Shown here: piece after piece, positions 47,703 to 55,054 of the stretch
Layout: each line of letters begins with the position of its first letter
How positions within the stretch are numbered: the first letter of the stretch is position 1
Assembly (NCBI RefSeq): GCF_009761395.1
Contig: NZ_LEKN01000001.1
Span: forward strand, 1 to 64,000
Reading direction: 5' to 3'
DNA from: Ursidibacter maritimus
Lineage (GTDB): Bacteria > Pseudomonadota > Gammaproteobacteria > Enterobacterales > Pasteurellaceae
DNA: 64,000 nucleotides
Translations under genes and position numbers: made by a program
The notes under the pieces: model-generated
Database searches by the model: none
What the model saw: only the letters and a program-made list of their open reading frames with translations
What the model was told of the DNA's origin: nothing

Positions 47703-48686
47703 TTATTTACTCAAAACCTGCTGCCAAGTCGCTAACCATTTTTTTACTGTTTCAGTTGATGGTTGAGTAAAAGCTAACTTCTCATATTTTGGTAATGTTT
47801 TGAAAGCAGGGTCAGCCTGTTCACTCACCACTGGTTTCATTACATTATGGAATGAAATAATTTTCTGAGCTTCTGGCTGTTGCAGGAAACTCAAAAACTG
47901 ACGAGCTAATTCAGGTTGCTTGCTGGTTTTTGTTATTGCTGCGACTTCAATTTGCACTAAATGCCCTTCTTCAAAGTTGGCTGCCACATAATTTTGATCT
48001 TGCTCGTGCCATTGGTGATAAAGTGGCGAAGTGGCATAACTTAATACTAAATCCGATTCACCTTTTAAAAATGCACCGTAAGTCTCAGACCAGCCCTTAC
48101 CTACGGTTACCGTATGTTTCGCTAAGTCTTGCCACGCTTTTTCTGCATTATCTCCATACACTGTATTTACCCAAAAGAGCAAGCCACGTCCAACGGTACT
48201 GGTGCGTGGGTCTTGGTAAATCACTTTAAGATCTTGGCGTTCTACTAGCTCTTTTAAACTTTTTGGTGGATTTGCCACTTTTTGTTTATTGTAAATAAAA
48301 GCATATTCACCGAAATCGTAAGGGACAAAGGTTTTATCCGTCCACTGCTCTGGTAAATCTAACCCTTTATTTTCTAGCTTATGTGGTGCAAATAAACCTG
48401 ATTTTTCTGCTTCAGGCATCACAAAATTATCAATACCAAGCATGACATCTGCTTTCGTTTTTTTGCCCTCTAAGCGAATACGGTTAAACATTGTTACCCC
48501 ATCTTCAAAAGGCATAAATTTCAGATCGCATTGACATTGTTTTTCAAATAAGCCTTCTAGCTTAGGTGCTGGTCCCCATTCTGATGTAAATGAATCATAG
48601 GTATAAACTGTTAAAACAGATTGATTAGCCACTGCAGATACAGAAAGTGCAAGACTAGAAAGTGCAAAAAGGTGAGTTAATTTCAT
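47703..48686 (-). CDS. thiB: Thiamine-binding periplasmic protein
   Basis: Substrate-binding protein of the thiamine/TPP ABC importer, also called tbpA. Sec signal (MKLTHLFALSSLALSVSAVA), then VLTVYTYDSFTSEWGPAPKLEGLFE, DVMLGIDNFVMPEAEKSGLF, YGAFLKGESDLVLSYATSPLYHQ and a C-terminal part matching E. coli ThiB. Length 327. It stands alone: the next gene downstream is convergent deoD, and no thiP or thiQ is in the window. A TPP riboswitch precedes it. Confidence 0.93.
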   Translation of the reverse strand: MKLTHLFALSSLALSVSAVANQSVLTVYTYDSFTSEWGPAPKLEGLFEKQCQCDLKFMPFEDGVTMFNRIRLEGKKTKADVMLGIDNFVMPEAEKSGLFAPHKLENKGLDLPEQWTDKTFVPYDFGEYAFIYNKQKVANPPKSLKELVERQDLKVIYQDPRTSTVGRGLLFWVNTVYGDNAEKAWQDLAKHTVTVGKGWSETYGAFLKGESDLVLSYATSPLYHQWHEQDQNYVAANFEEGHLVQIEVAAITKTSKQPELARQFLSFLQQPEAQKIISFHNVMKPVVSEQADPAFKTLPKYEKLAFTQPSTETVKKWLATWQQVLSK

Positions 48687-48694
48687 TGAATGTT

Positions 48695-48718
48695 CCTTCT
48701 CGTTGTGAAAACAGAAGG
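48695..48718 (-). promoter_or_regulatory. Shine-Dalgarno-sequestering hairpin of thiB
   Basis: In the thiB mRNA CCTTCT (48718-48713) can pair with the Shine-Dalgarno AGAAGG (48700-48695), which stands 8 bases before the ATG. This provides a switchable expression platform directly after the TPP aptamer, so control is probably at translation initiation. Confidence 0.6.
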
Positions 48719-48749
48719 ATTTAAAACAAGATGATACAAGTTTCCTGCC

Positions 48750-48825
48750 TCAAATCCCTACGCTGATATTAGTCAGATCAGGTTCTATGGGTATTTCTCA
48801 GCCTTATTACAAAGCACCCCAATGA
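48750..48825 (-). ncRNA. TPP riboswitch (THI element)
   Basis: Read on the minus strand: GGGGTGC, then GGCTGAGAAATACCC, GAACCTGATCTGACTAATATC and AGCGTAGGGA, the conserved TPP aptamer elements in order. The core spans about 48820 down to 48755. It lies 70-140 bases upstream of thiB in the same orientation. Confidence 0.93.
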
Positions 48826-48915
48826 GAACGAAAACATTCTACAACAAGCGGTAAGATTTAGACAATAATTTACAAATTCTCCTAAAAAATTAAAGTTTCT
48901 ATTTTTTTCTTCAGG

Positions 48916-48943
48916 TCTTGATTTTTTTTTTTTTTTTTAGAAT
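48916..48943 (+). promoter_or_regulatory. 17-T homopolymer in the putative lipoprotein promoter
   Basis: An uninterrupted T17 tract (48922-48938) lies between a -35-like TCTTGA/TTGATT (48916-48923) and a -10-like TAGAAT (48938-48943). The -35/-10 spacing is 14 or 16 bp depending on the hexamer chosen, so gain or loss of T residues would change promoter geometry. The lipoprotein ATG is 83 bp downstream. Confidence 0.55.
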
Positions 48944-49025
48944 GGGTAAGTTTTTGTATTTTTTATACAGAAATAACATTAAAAGCGATCAATTTGTTTT
49001 CTTTATATTCAATTAAGGATTCATT

Positions 49026-50309
49026 ATGAATACAACATTTAAAATTTCTGCACTTGCATTATTTGTCGCAATTACCGCAACTGGCTGTAAATCTAATGAT
49101 TCATCATCTGATGTAAAAGCCCCAACTCAAGTTACTAAACCAACTGAGCAGGTCAAACCAGCTGAACAAGCAAAACCAGCTGAACAGCCTAAACCAACCG
49201 AGCAACCGAAACCAACTGAGCAACCGAAACCAACTAAGCAACCTAAACCAACCGAGCAACCGAAACCAACTGAGCAACCTAAACCAGCTGAACAACCTAA
49301 ACCAACTGAACAACCTAAACCAACTGAACAACCTAAACCAGCTGAACAGCCTAAACCAACTGAACAGCCTAAACCAACTGAACAGCCTAAACCAACTGAA
49401 CAACCAAATCCATCTTCACCAACTTTAACTGATAATAAATTGGATAAAAATGGAGTCGAGTGGCGTAATATTAAGCTTATAAATGAGTATTCTGTCGATA
49501 ATATCCCTACAGGTTTTGTTATAGCTCAATCTAAGCAGAGTAAGAGCGAGCAAGTAGGGTCTACTATAATAAAACGTGTTGGCTCTGTTATTAAGCACTC
49601 TGAGTATAATGATACTATTTACGTTGATTTGAACAAAGAAGCTCCGAAAATGGGAGTAAATATTGGTAAATTTAAAGATCCGAATATAGTTGGCGAAACC
49701 AAAGAAATCAATACTATTGTAGTGAACCAACCTTATTCTTCCTACGGAGCATTATTTACCGATAATGGAATACAGTTATTTGCATTAGGCTTACACGATA
49801 GAGGTTTTTCACTTCAAAGCGAAAGTATTGATATATCTGTCAATGATGGTGTTATTAGATGGAAGCCACATCTCGTAGGCGATGCAACTTATAAAGGAAA
49901 CGTAGTAGCATCTATAGGAAAACTACAGGAATCACAAAATGCAAATTCAATTTTCTCTAAGGTTAATTCTATATCCTCACCTAAAATTGATGGCTCAATT
50001 ACATTAAATGCTCGCTTTGATCAAAATATTGATAAAAGTAGCGTATCAGGTACTTTAGATTCTCAAACATTAGGTAAAGTAACGCTACCTATGGAAAAAA
50101 TAAACGCAGCATTCAAAGGAACATTTGGAGAAGAAGCTGTTATTGTACATCAAAAAAATGGCACGCTTGTTGGAGAATATCAAGCTGTGTTTATGGGTAA
50201 AGATATGAGTGATGCTGTAGGTCATATTAAGCTACATAATGAATCAGCGAAAGTAGGCGATATTAAGAGCTATGACGCTGTATTCGGTGCAACCAAAGAA
50301 GCTAAATAA
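49026..50309 (+). CDS. TbpB-like surface lipoprotein with proline-rich repeat stalk (candidate Slam client)
   Basis: A 427-residue lipoprotein. The signal peptide ends in lipobox TATGC (lipidated Cys21). Residues ~38-127 are fifteen tandem hexapeptides KP(T/A)EQP, a likely rigid extended stalk. After a short linker comes a globular domain (about 140-310) with no close relative that I recognise, and then a C-terminal beta-barrel of the TbpB/hemophilin type: ITLNARFDQNIDKSSVSGTL, ...FKGTFGEEAV and the end YDAVFGATKEAK. That barrel is what Slam translocons recognise. It is adjacent to a slam gene. The ligand is unknown; transferrin, haem or a complement factor are family precedents only. Confidence 0.75.
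   Translation: MNTTFKISALALFVAITATGCKSNDSSSDVKAPTQVTKPTEQVKPAEQAKPAEQPKPTEQPKPTEQPKPTKQPKPTEQPKPTEQPKPAEQPKPTEQPKPTEQPKPAEQPKPTEQPKPTEQPKPTEQPNPSSPTLTDNKLDKNGVEWRNIKLINEYSVDNIPTGFVIAQSKQSKSEQVGSTIIKRVGSVIKHSEYNDTIYVDLNKEAPKMGVNIGKFKDPNIVGETKEINTIVVNQPYSSYGALFTDNGIQLFALGLHDRGFSLQSESIDISVNDGVIRWKPHLVGDATYKGNVVASIGKLQESQNANSIFSKVNSISSPKIDGSITLNARFDQNIDKSSVSGTLDSQTLGKVTLPMEKINAAFKGTFGEEAVIVHQKNGTLVGEYQAVFMGKDMSDAVGHIKLHNESAKVGDIKSYDAVFGATKEAK
49137..49406 (+). repeat. 18-bp x 15 in-frame tandem repeat
   Basis: Fifteen units of consensus AAACCAACTGAGCAACCT encode KPTEQP, with Ala replacing Thr in some units and one Lys for Glu. Because the unit is a multiple of three, copy-number change alters stalk length without a frameshift. 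Synonymous differences between units (CCG/CCT, GAG/GAA) show it is not a fresh expansion. Confidence 0.92.
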
Positions 50310-50322
50310 TTATTAGCCCCTA

Positions 50323-50355
50323 AGCCGATCTGCTTTTGCGACAGATCGGCTTTTA
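50323..50355 (+). terminator. Terminator between lipoprotein gene and slam
   Basis: AGCCGATCTG and CAGATCGGCT form a 10-bp GC-rich stem followed by TTTATTTT, 14 bp after the lipoprotein stop. The slam gene would then depend on read-through or on its own promoter. Confidence 0.85.
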
Positions 50356-50427
50356 TTTTCACTGAAAATGATAAAAGCGGTCAGTTTTGGCTGATTTTTT
50401 GCAAACTATAAATCTTCGAGAGCCTTT

Positions 50428-51855
50428 ATGAAAAAATACCTTTTGCCTTTATTCTGCTTACCTACCGCATTAAGTGCCACACCAAATGAAACAGAACAAC
50501 ATTTACATAATGTGGCTAAACCTACCGCTCCACAAGCAAGCCCTGTATTACCAGCAGAAAGTGCAACTAAGCCCGTTATTGAAATCAACGAACAGCAACT
50601 GAAACAAAACCCACAACTTACTCATAAATTGCTGAGTGATGCTCTGTTTGCCCGTAACCAAGAGGCTATTCGTGTATTATTAGAGATTTACCAAACCCTG
50701 CCAAATACCGACCCTATTTTAATTGATTTCGCACAAGGCAAACTGGCTAGTTTTGATAATGATAATGTCACAGCTATTCGTTTCTACCGCAAAATTCTCG
50801 CACAACAGCCCAACCTAAATGCAGTACGAATTGAGTTAGCCATTTCACTCTTTAATGCTCAACAAAACAATGCCGCAGAAGACCAATTTAACAAAGCCAA
50901 AAGTGTGGAAAATCTCCCTCCTCAAGTTGCCCAGCTGATTGATGCTTATCTTGCAGCCTTAAAAAAACGCAGCAGTTGGCAATTTGGGGCAACGGCTTAC
51001 TATATTAAAGATGATAATGTAAATAACGCCTCTCATAGCCCTGAAATAGAAAACACAGGATTTGTCAAAGGGAACGGTTTACTCCCGAAAAAAGCCAATG
51101 GTGTGGCATACAGTGCCGATTTATCTCGTGATTTTAATATGATGAATGCACATTATCTTGCTTTTGAGAACAATCTCTATGGCAAACTCTATTGGGACAA
51201 CCACGATAATGATGAAATGACAAACCGTACATTGCTTGGCTATGCTTATAAAACGGAAAAATCCACTTTCCGCTTGCTACCTTTTTTTGAAAGACGTTGG
51301 TTAAGTAATGCCCGAGACCGTAACACTCAAGGTGTTCGCACCGAATTTAACCATTGGCTTTCACCGAATTGGCAAATCTCGACAGCAATGGAATATGGCA
51401 AACACCGCTATTATGATAATCCATTGCAAAATGGTAACAGCAAGTTAGTTTCTGCCACATTATTGTGGCTAACAAAACCACAACAATTTTTCTATCTTGG
51501 TGGGGATTTTAACCGAGAAACAACACAAATTCGCCAGTATAGCTCCGACACCAAAAGCCTACGTTTTGGCTGGGGACAAGAGTGGCAATTATGGGGGCTA
51601 TCTAGCCGCTTAAATCTCAGCTATTCACAACGACAATATAAAGATGTTGCAGTTTTAGGTGGGGTCTTAAATTTAGGAAAAATCCGTCAAGACAAAGTGT
51701 TGAGCAGTAGTTTAACCTTATGGAAACGAGATTGGCATTTATTTGGTATTACACCTAAATTACAATTTTCGTGGCGTAAAAACCGTAGTAATTTACCGAC
51801 ACTTTATTCTTATACCGATAAAAACATCAATCTGATTTTTGAAACGAGATTTTAA
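50428..51855 (+). CDS. Surface lipoprotein assembly modulator (Slam)
   Basis: Outer-membrane translocon (DUF560 family) of 475 residues that moves client lipoproteins to the cell surface. Signal peptide MKKYLLPLFCLPTALSA; periplasmic TPR domain (LLEIYQTLPNTDPILIDFAQGKLASF, NAVRIELAISLFNAQQNNAAEDQF, about residues 70-180). A C-terminal beta-barrel of alternating strands follows (WQFGATAYYIKDDNVNNAS, LRFGWGQEWQLWGLSSRLNLSYS), ending with the outer-membrane signature FETRF. It follows a candidate client gene, the usual Slam-client layout. Whether it also serves the lipoprotein at 54.1-54.9 kb is inference. Confidence 0.85.
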   Translation: MKKYLLPLFCLPTALSATPNETEQHLHNVAKPTAPQASPVLPAESATKPVIEINEQQLKQNPQLTHKLLSDALFARNQEAIRVLLEIYQTLPNTDPILIDFAQGKLASFDNDNVTAIRFYRKILAQQPNLNAVRIELAISLFNAQQNNAAEDQFNKAKSVENLPPQVAQLIDAYLAALKKRSSWQFGATAYYIKDDNVNNASHSPEIENTGFVKGNGLLPKKANGVAYSADLSRDFNMMNAHYLAFENNLYGKLYWDNHDNDEMTNRTLLGYAYKTEKSTFRLLPFFERRWLSNARDRNTQGVRTEFNHWLSPNWQISTAMEYGKHRYYDNPLQNGNSKLVSATLLWLTKPQQFFYLGGDFNRETTQIRQYSSDTKSLRFGWGQEWQLWGLSSRLNLSYSQRQYKDVAVLGGVLNLGKIRQDKVLSSSLTLWKRDWHLFGITPKLQFSWRKNRSNLPTLYSYTDKNINLIFETRF

Positions 51856-52388
51856 CTCTCGCAGGTGATTGGATTTTGAGAAAAGTTACAGCTATCCTAC
51901 ACAAAATGGAATAAATAACAAAACTCGCTTGACCTTGTTGTTTTGTACTAGTTTAATAGCTTGAAAGGCCTATTGTTCGTTCAATCGGCTATGCATATTT
52001 TTTTGTCATGAAAAAACAGTTACCTTTCAAGCACTCACCGAGAATGGTAAAGCTGTTCTGCCTTTGATTAAACAAACTCTTTTGCAATTATCCCCTGCAC
52101 CTGTTTGCGAATTTTTAGCAAAATCTGACCGCTTTACTGCAAGGAAAAGGCAAACAAGCTCATATTGATGCAGTTGATGTAAATGTCGCTATGCTAATGC
52201 GGTTATTTGGGAAAAACGAGATATCAAAGCAAACGTTACAAAAGTAAAAGCCTTGCTTGTAACTGATCGAGCCTATCAAACCTTACAGGCTTTGGCTGCT
52301 TATTCATAAGCTATTAGCGACATTTTGATCTTCACTTGGCTTTGCTATACACTTACACAATTAAATTAAACCGCTAGAGAAATTTGAT
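51856..52388 (+). other. Long gap with an unidentified decayed gene
   Basis: No intact gene. Between about 52015 and 52310 three frames carry protein-like segments in order: FQALTENGKAVLPLIKQTLL, then [19 protein letters not shown], then [20 protein letters not shown] followed by a stop. This pattern suggests a frameshifted coding sequence of roughly 100 residues. I do not recognise the family. An uptake-like ACCGCTT lies within it. Confidence 0.4.
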
Positions 52389-53867
52389 TTGAAGAATATT
52401 GCTATCCGACTTGTTTTGGGGATTGCCTTGTTATTATGGGCTTGGGATATGACATATCCTTGGCAAAAGGCAATGCAGCAAGAACAAAATCGTTATACCC
52501 AAATTCAGCATAGTAAGACATTGAGAGTGGGAATGATCAACCACCCGCTCTCATATTTTGTTGGAGCAAATGGACAAGAAGGGATTGAATTTGATTTAGC
52601 GAATGCCTTTGCTAATTATTTGAAAGTTAAGCTACATATTGAGCCCTATCAAACCAGTGAATCCTTATTACAAGCATTAAAGAATGGAGAGATTGATATT
52701 GCCGCAGCGGGTTTACTCTTTCATTTAGATAAAGTTAAACAGTTTCAAATTGGTGCATCTTACTATTCAACATCTTGGCAAATTGTGTATCAAAAAGGCA
52801 CTCAACGCCCGTACAAAATTGAAGATATTAAAAGCGAATTAGTGATCCCTACTGGTTCAGCAGTACTACCTATTCTTCAACAACTCCAAGAAAATCATCC
52901 GCAGTTACGTTGGATTATTAGCGATAAATTCACTCAAGAAGAACTTTTATTACAAGTTGCAGAAGGGAAAATTCCTTATACTGTTGCAACTTCAGTGGAT
53001 GTTTCAGCAGCTCAACATATTAAACCTAATCTGGCTGTTGGTTTTGATTTAACAGATGAGTCTCCTGTCGTTTGGTATTTACAAAATAATGCGTATAGCG
53101 AGCTACAAGCAGCATTGTTAGAATTTATGCACCAAGCTAATGAAACAGGGGTGATTGCTCGTATTGAAGAGAAATATTTTAATCATTTATTCCGTTTTGA
53201 CTACGTTGACTCACAAAGTTATTTAAAAGCTATTGAGAGCACTTTGCCTAAATATCAACATTTATTTGAAAAATATCGAGGTGATCTTGAGTGGCAAATG
53301 CTAGCCGCCATCGCTTATCAAGAATCACACTGGGATCCAAATGCAACCTCTCCAACGGGAGTTCGTGGCATAATGATGCTGACTCGAGATACTGCAGATA
53401 GAATGAATATTAAAGATCGCACCAACCCCGAGCAAAGTATTAAAGCGGGATCAGAATACTTACATCTATTAATAGATCAACTTCCAAATACGATTGCGAA
53501 AGAAGATAGAATTTGGTTTGGCCTTGCCGCTTATAATATGGGACTTGGACACCTTATTGATGTGAGACGCTTAACTAAGCAACTTGGTGGTGATCCTGAT
53601 AATTGGTTAGATGTGAAAAAGAATTTACCGTTACTCGCTGAAAAGCGCTATTACAGCGATCTAAAATATGGCTACGCTCGTGGCTTTGAAGCCTTTAATT
53701 ATGTTGAGAATATTCGGCGCTATTACCACAGTATAATCAATTACCAACGAGTAAAAGAGCAAGCTAATGAGAATAAACGTCAGGAAGAACAAACAACAGA
53801 ACAAGATAATTCGATAAAAAAATCATCTAAAGTAGAAAATGAGACACCGAATTCTAAGGAGCTATAA
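52389..53867 (+). CDS. mltF: Membrane-bound lytic transglycosylase F
   Basis: Two-domain murein hydrolase at the outer membrane/periplasm. An N-terminal signal/anchor ([18 protein letters not shown]) precedes a SBP_bac_3-like domain ([31 protein letters not shown], residues ~45-265). Then comes the SLT domain with catalytic Glu in [28 protein letters not shown] and later [12 protein letters not shown]. Length 492. The start is TTG 52389: it is needed to include the anchor helix; the next ATG would remove it. The C-terminal tail is rich in Glu/Gln/Lys. Confidence 0.92.
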   Translation: MKNIAIRLVLGIALLLWAWDMTYPWQKAMQQEQNRYTQIQHSKTLRVGMINHPLSYFVGANGQEGIEFDLANAFANYLKVKLHIEPYQTSESLLQALKNGEIDIAAAGLLFHLDKVKQFQIGASYYSTSWQIVYQKGTQRPYKIEDIKSELVIPTGSAVLPILQQLQENHPQLRWIISDKFTQEELLLQVAEGKIPYTVATSVDVSAAQHIKPNLAVGFDLTDESPVVWYLQNNAYSELQAALLEFMHQANETGVIARIEEKYFNHLFRFDYVDSQSYLKAIESTLPKYQHLFEKYRGDLEWQMLAAIAYQESHWDPNATSPTGVRGIMMLTRDTADRMNIKDRTNPEQSIKAGSEYLHLLIDQLPNTIAKEDRIWFGLAAYNMGLGHLIDVRRLTKQLGGDPDNWLDVKKNLPLLAEKRYYSDLKYGYARGFEAFNYVENIRRYYHSIINYQRVKEQANENKRQEEQTTEQDNSIKKSSKVENETPNSKEL

Positions 53868-54011
53868 GTGTTTAAAAAACGAAAATTAAAACGCAGAATA
53901 AAACGCTTAAACTGCAATAAATCACGCCGTATTTTACAAATTTACCGTCTAAAACGCAGAATTTCTGCAAGACATCGCATTGGTTTTATGATGTTTCAGC
54001 AAAAAAACTAG
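53868..54011 (+). CDS. 47-residue highly basic micro-ORF coupled to mltF
   Basis: GTG at 53868 follows the mltF stop without a gap. An ideal AAGGAG ribosome site lies 6 bases upstream, within the last mltF codons. The product begins MFKKRKLKRRIKRLN, continues KSRRILQIYRLKRR and ends GFMMFQQKN; about 40% of residues are Lys or Arg. I do not recognise it. Its charge would fit RNA, DNA or membrane binding. Chance ORFs rarely have both perfect coupling and a perfect ribosome site, but codon evidence is limited by length. Confidence 0.5.
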   Translation: MFKKRKLKRRIKRLNCNKSRRILQIYRLKRRISARHRIGFMMFQQKN

Positions 54012-54092
54012 CTTCCTTATGTAAATAGGTGTAACGAACAATTCACTAATGACTTTGTCCATTACACCCATTTCTCAGCCATCTTGTTATAG

Positions 54093-54890
54093 CTATTGTT
54101 TTTTCGCCCCGAAAGCTCCTTGCCACCCTGAATTACCTGTACCATCAGAGTAAGCACCAGCTAATTCCCCAGCATTAATACCATAGAATTTACCGTTGAC
54201 ATCAGCTTCTTGACCATTTTGAACAACTTTACCCGCAAATGAATTCCCATTTAATTGAGCTTCTTTAACTGTCACCGCTGCGATATTATCTTCAGCTGCA
54301 AAAATAGTACCCTCTAGGCTCTTTTTATCAAAATCAACGTTAAGATTTAATTTACCGTTTTGTGTTTTTGGTTGCCCGTGATTCACATATACAGAATCAC
54401 CAATATAAGTCGCTTTACCTTTTGGTAATACGTCAGTTGGATTATTACCTTGATAGTAAACTGCTGAACGAGAACCTGCAGCAATATAGCCAAATGCTGT
54501 TGAGAATTTTGAACCGCTATATACACCAGGTTGTAGTATTGTTCCATTATATTTTACATTTTGACCAATAGTTGTAAAAGAACCCGAAGACAAACCTGGC
54601 TGTTGTAGTACAAATTCATGCCCTGCAATAATTAATGTTGTTGGATGTTTTGATACATCATCAATCGGATAAGATTTTCCACCATAGTACACACCACCAA
54701 AAATTTTATTGCTGTTATTATTAGGCTGTTGAGTTTTTGGGTCTGATTGTGTCGCTGTATTCTGAGTAGACGAACTAGTTGCAGTCGTATTATTTGATGA
54801 ATTATCTCCTCCTTTATTACCACCACTAGAACATGCTGATAAAACTGCAATTGCTAATACCGTTAATGTTGATTTAGTCAATTTTTTCAT
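54093..54890 (-). CDS. TbpB-domain surface lipoprotein (second candidate Slam client)
   Basis: A 265-residue lipoprotein. Lipobox LSAC (Cys20) is followed by a low-complexity Ser/Asn/Thr/Gln linker (about residues 21-62), then one compact domain. The C-terminus LNLNVDFDKKSLEGTIFAA, NGKFYGINAGELAGAYSDG and WQGAFGAKKQ is the TbpB/FHbp-type beta-barrel signature. It is convergent with mltF and its micro-ORF, 2.2 kb from the slam gene. The ligand is unknown. Size and layout resemble small Slam-dependent lipoproteins rather than full TbpB. Confidence 0.75.
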   Translation of the reverse strand: MKKLTKSTLTVLAIAVLSACSSGGNKGGDNSSNNTTATSSSTQNTATQSDPKTQQPNNNSNKIFGGVYYGGKSYPIDDVSKHPTTLIIAGHEFVLQQPGLSSGSFTTIGQNVKYNGTILQPGVYSGSKFSTAFGYIAAGSRSAVYYQGNNPTDVLPKGKATYIGDSVYVNHGQPKTQNGKLNLNVDFDKKSLEGTIFAAEDNIAAVTVKEAQLNGNSFAGKVVQNGQEADVNGKFYGINAGELAGAYSDGTGNSGWQGAFGAKKQ

Positions 54891-55054
54891 AAAAATTCCC
54901 CTGTAAATAGAACTACAATGATAAGTTAGTATATGATTTTTTATTTAAAAACCAGTTCCAAATATATAATCAGTTTAAATAAAAATCAATATCAAACATA
55001 TTTTATATGGATCTATTAAAACCCATATTGTTATATCTTATTATTCTGTCTGAA

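Noticed and set aside
47654-48686. thiB as part of the deo operon
   Set aside because: It is on the opposite strand, has its own TPP riboswitch and is separated from deoD by a bidirectional terminator.
49104-49403. Minus-strand open frame of repeated SWFRLF residues opposite the lipoprotein repeats
   Set aside because: It is the complement of the 18-bp repeat array, which keeps any frame open; no ribosome site and no protein-like composition.
49137-49406. CRISPR array
   Set aside because: The repeats are contiguous 18-bp coding units without spacers. No CRISPR array or cas gene was seen anywhere in the window.
54093-54890. Full transferrin-binding protein B
   Set aside because: At 265 residues it has room for only one TbpB-type lobe domain, and no tbpA-like receptor is adjacent.
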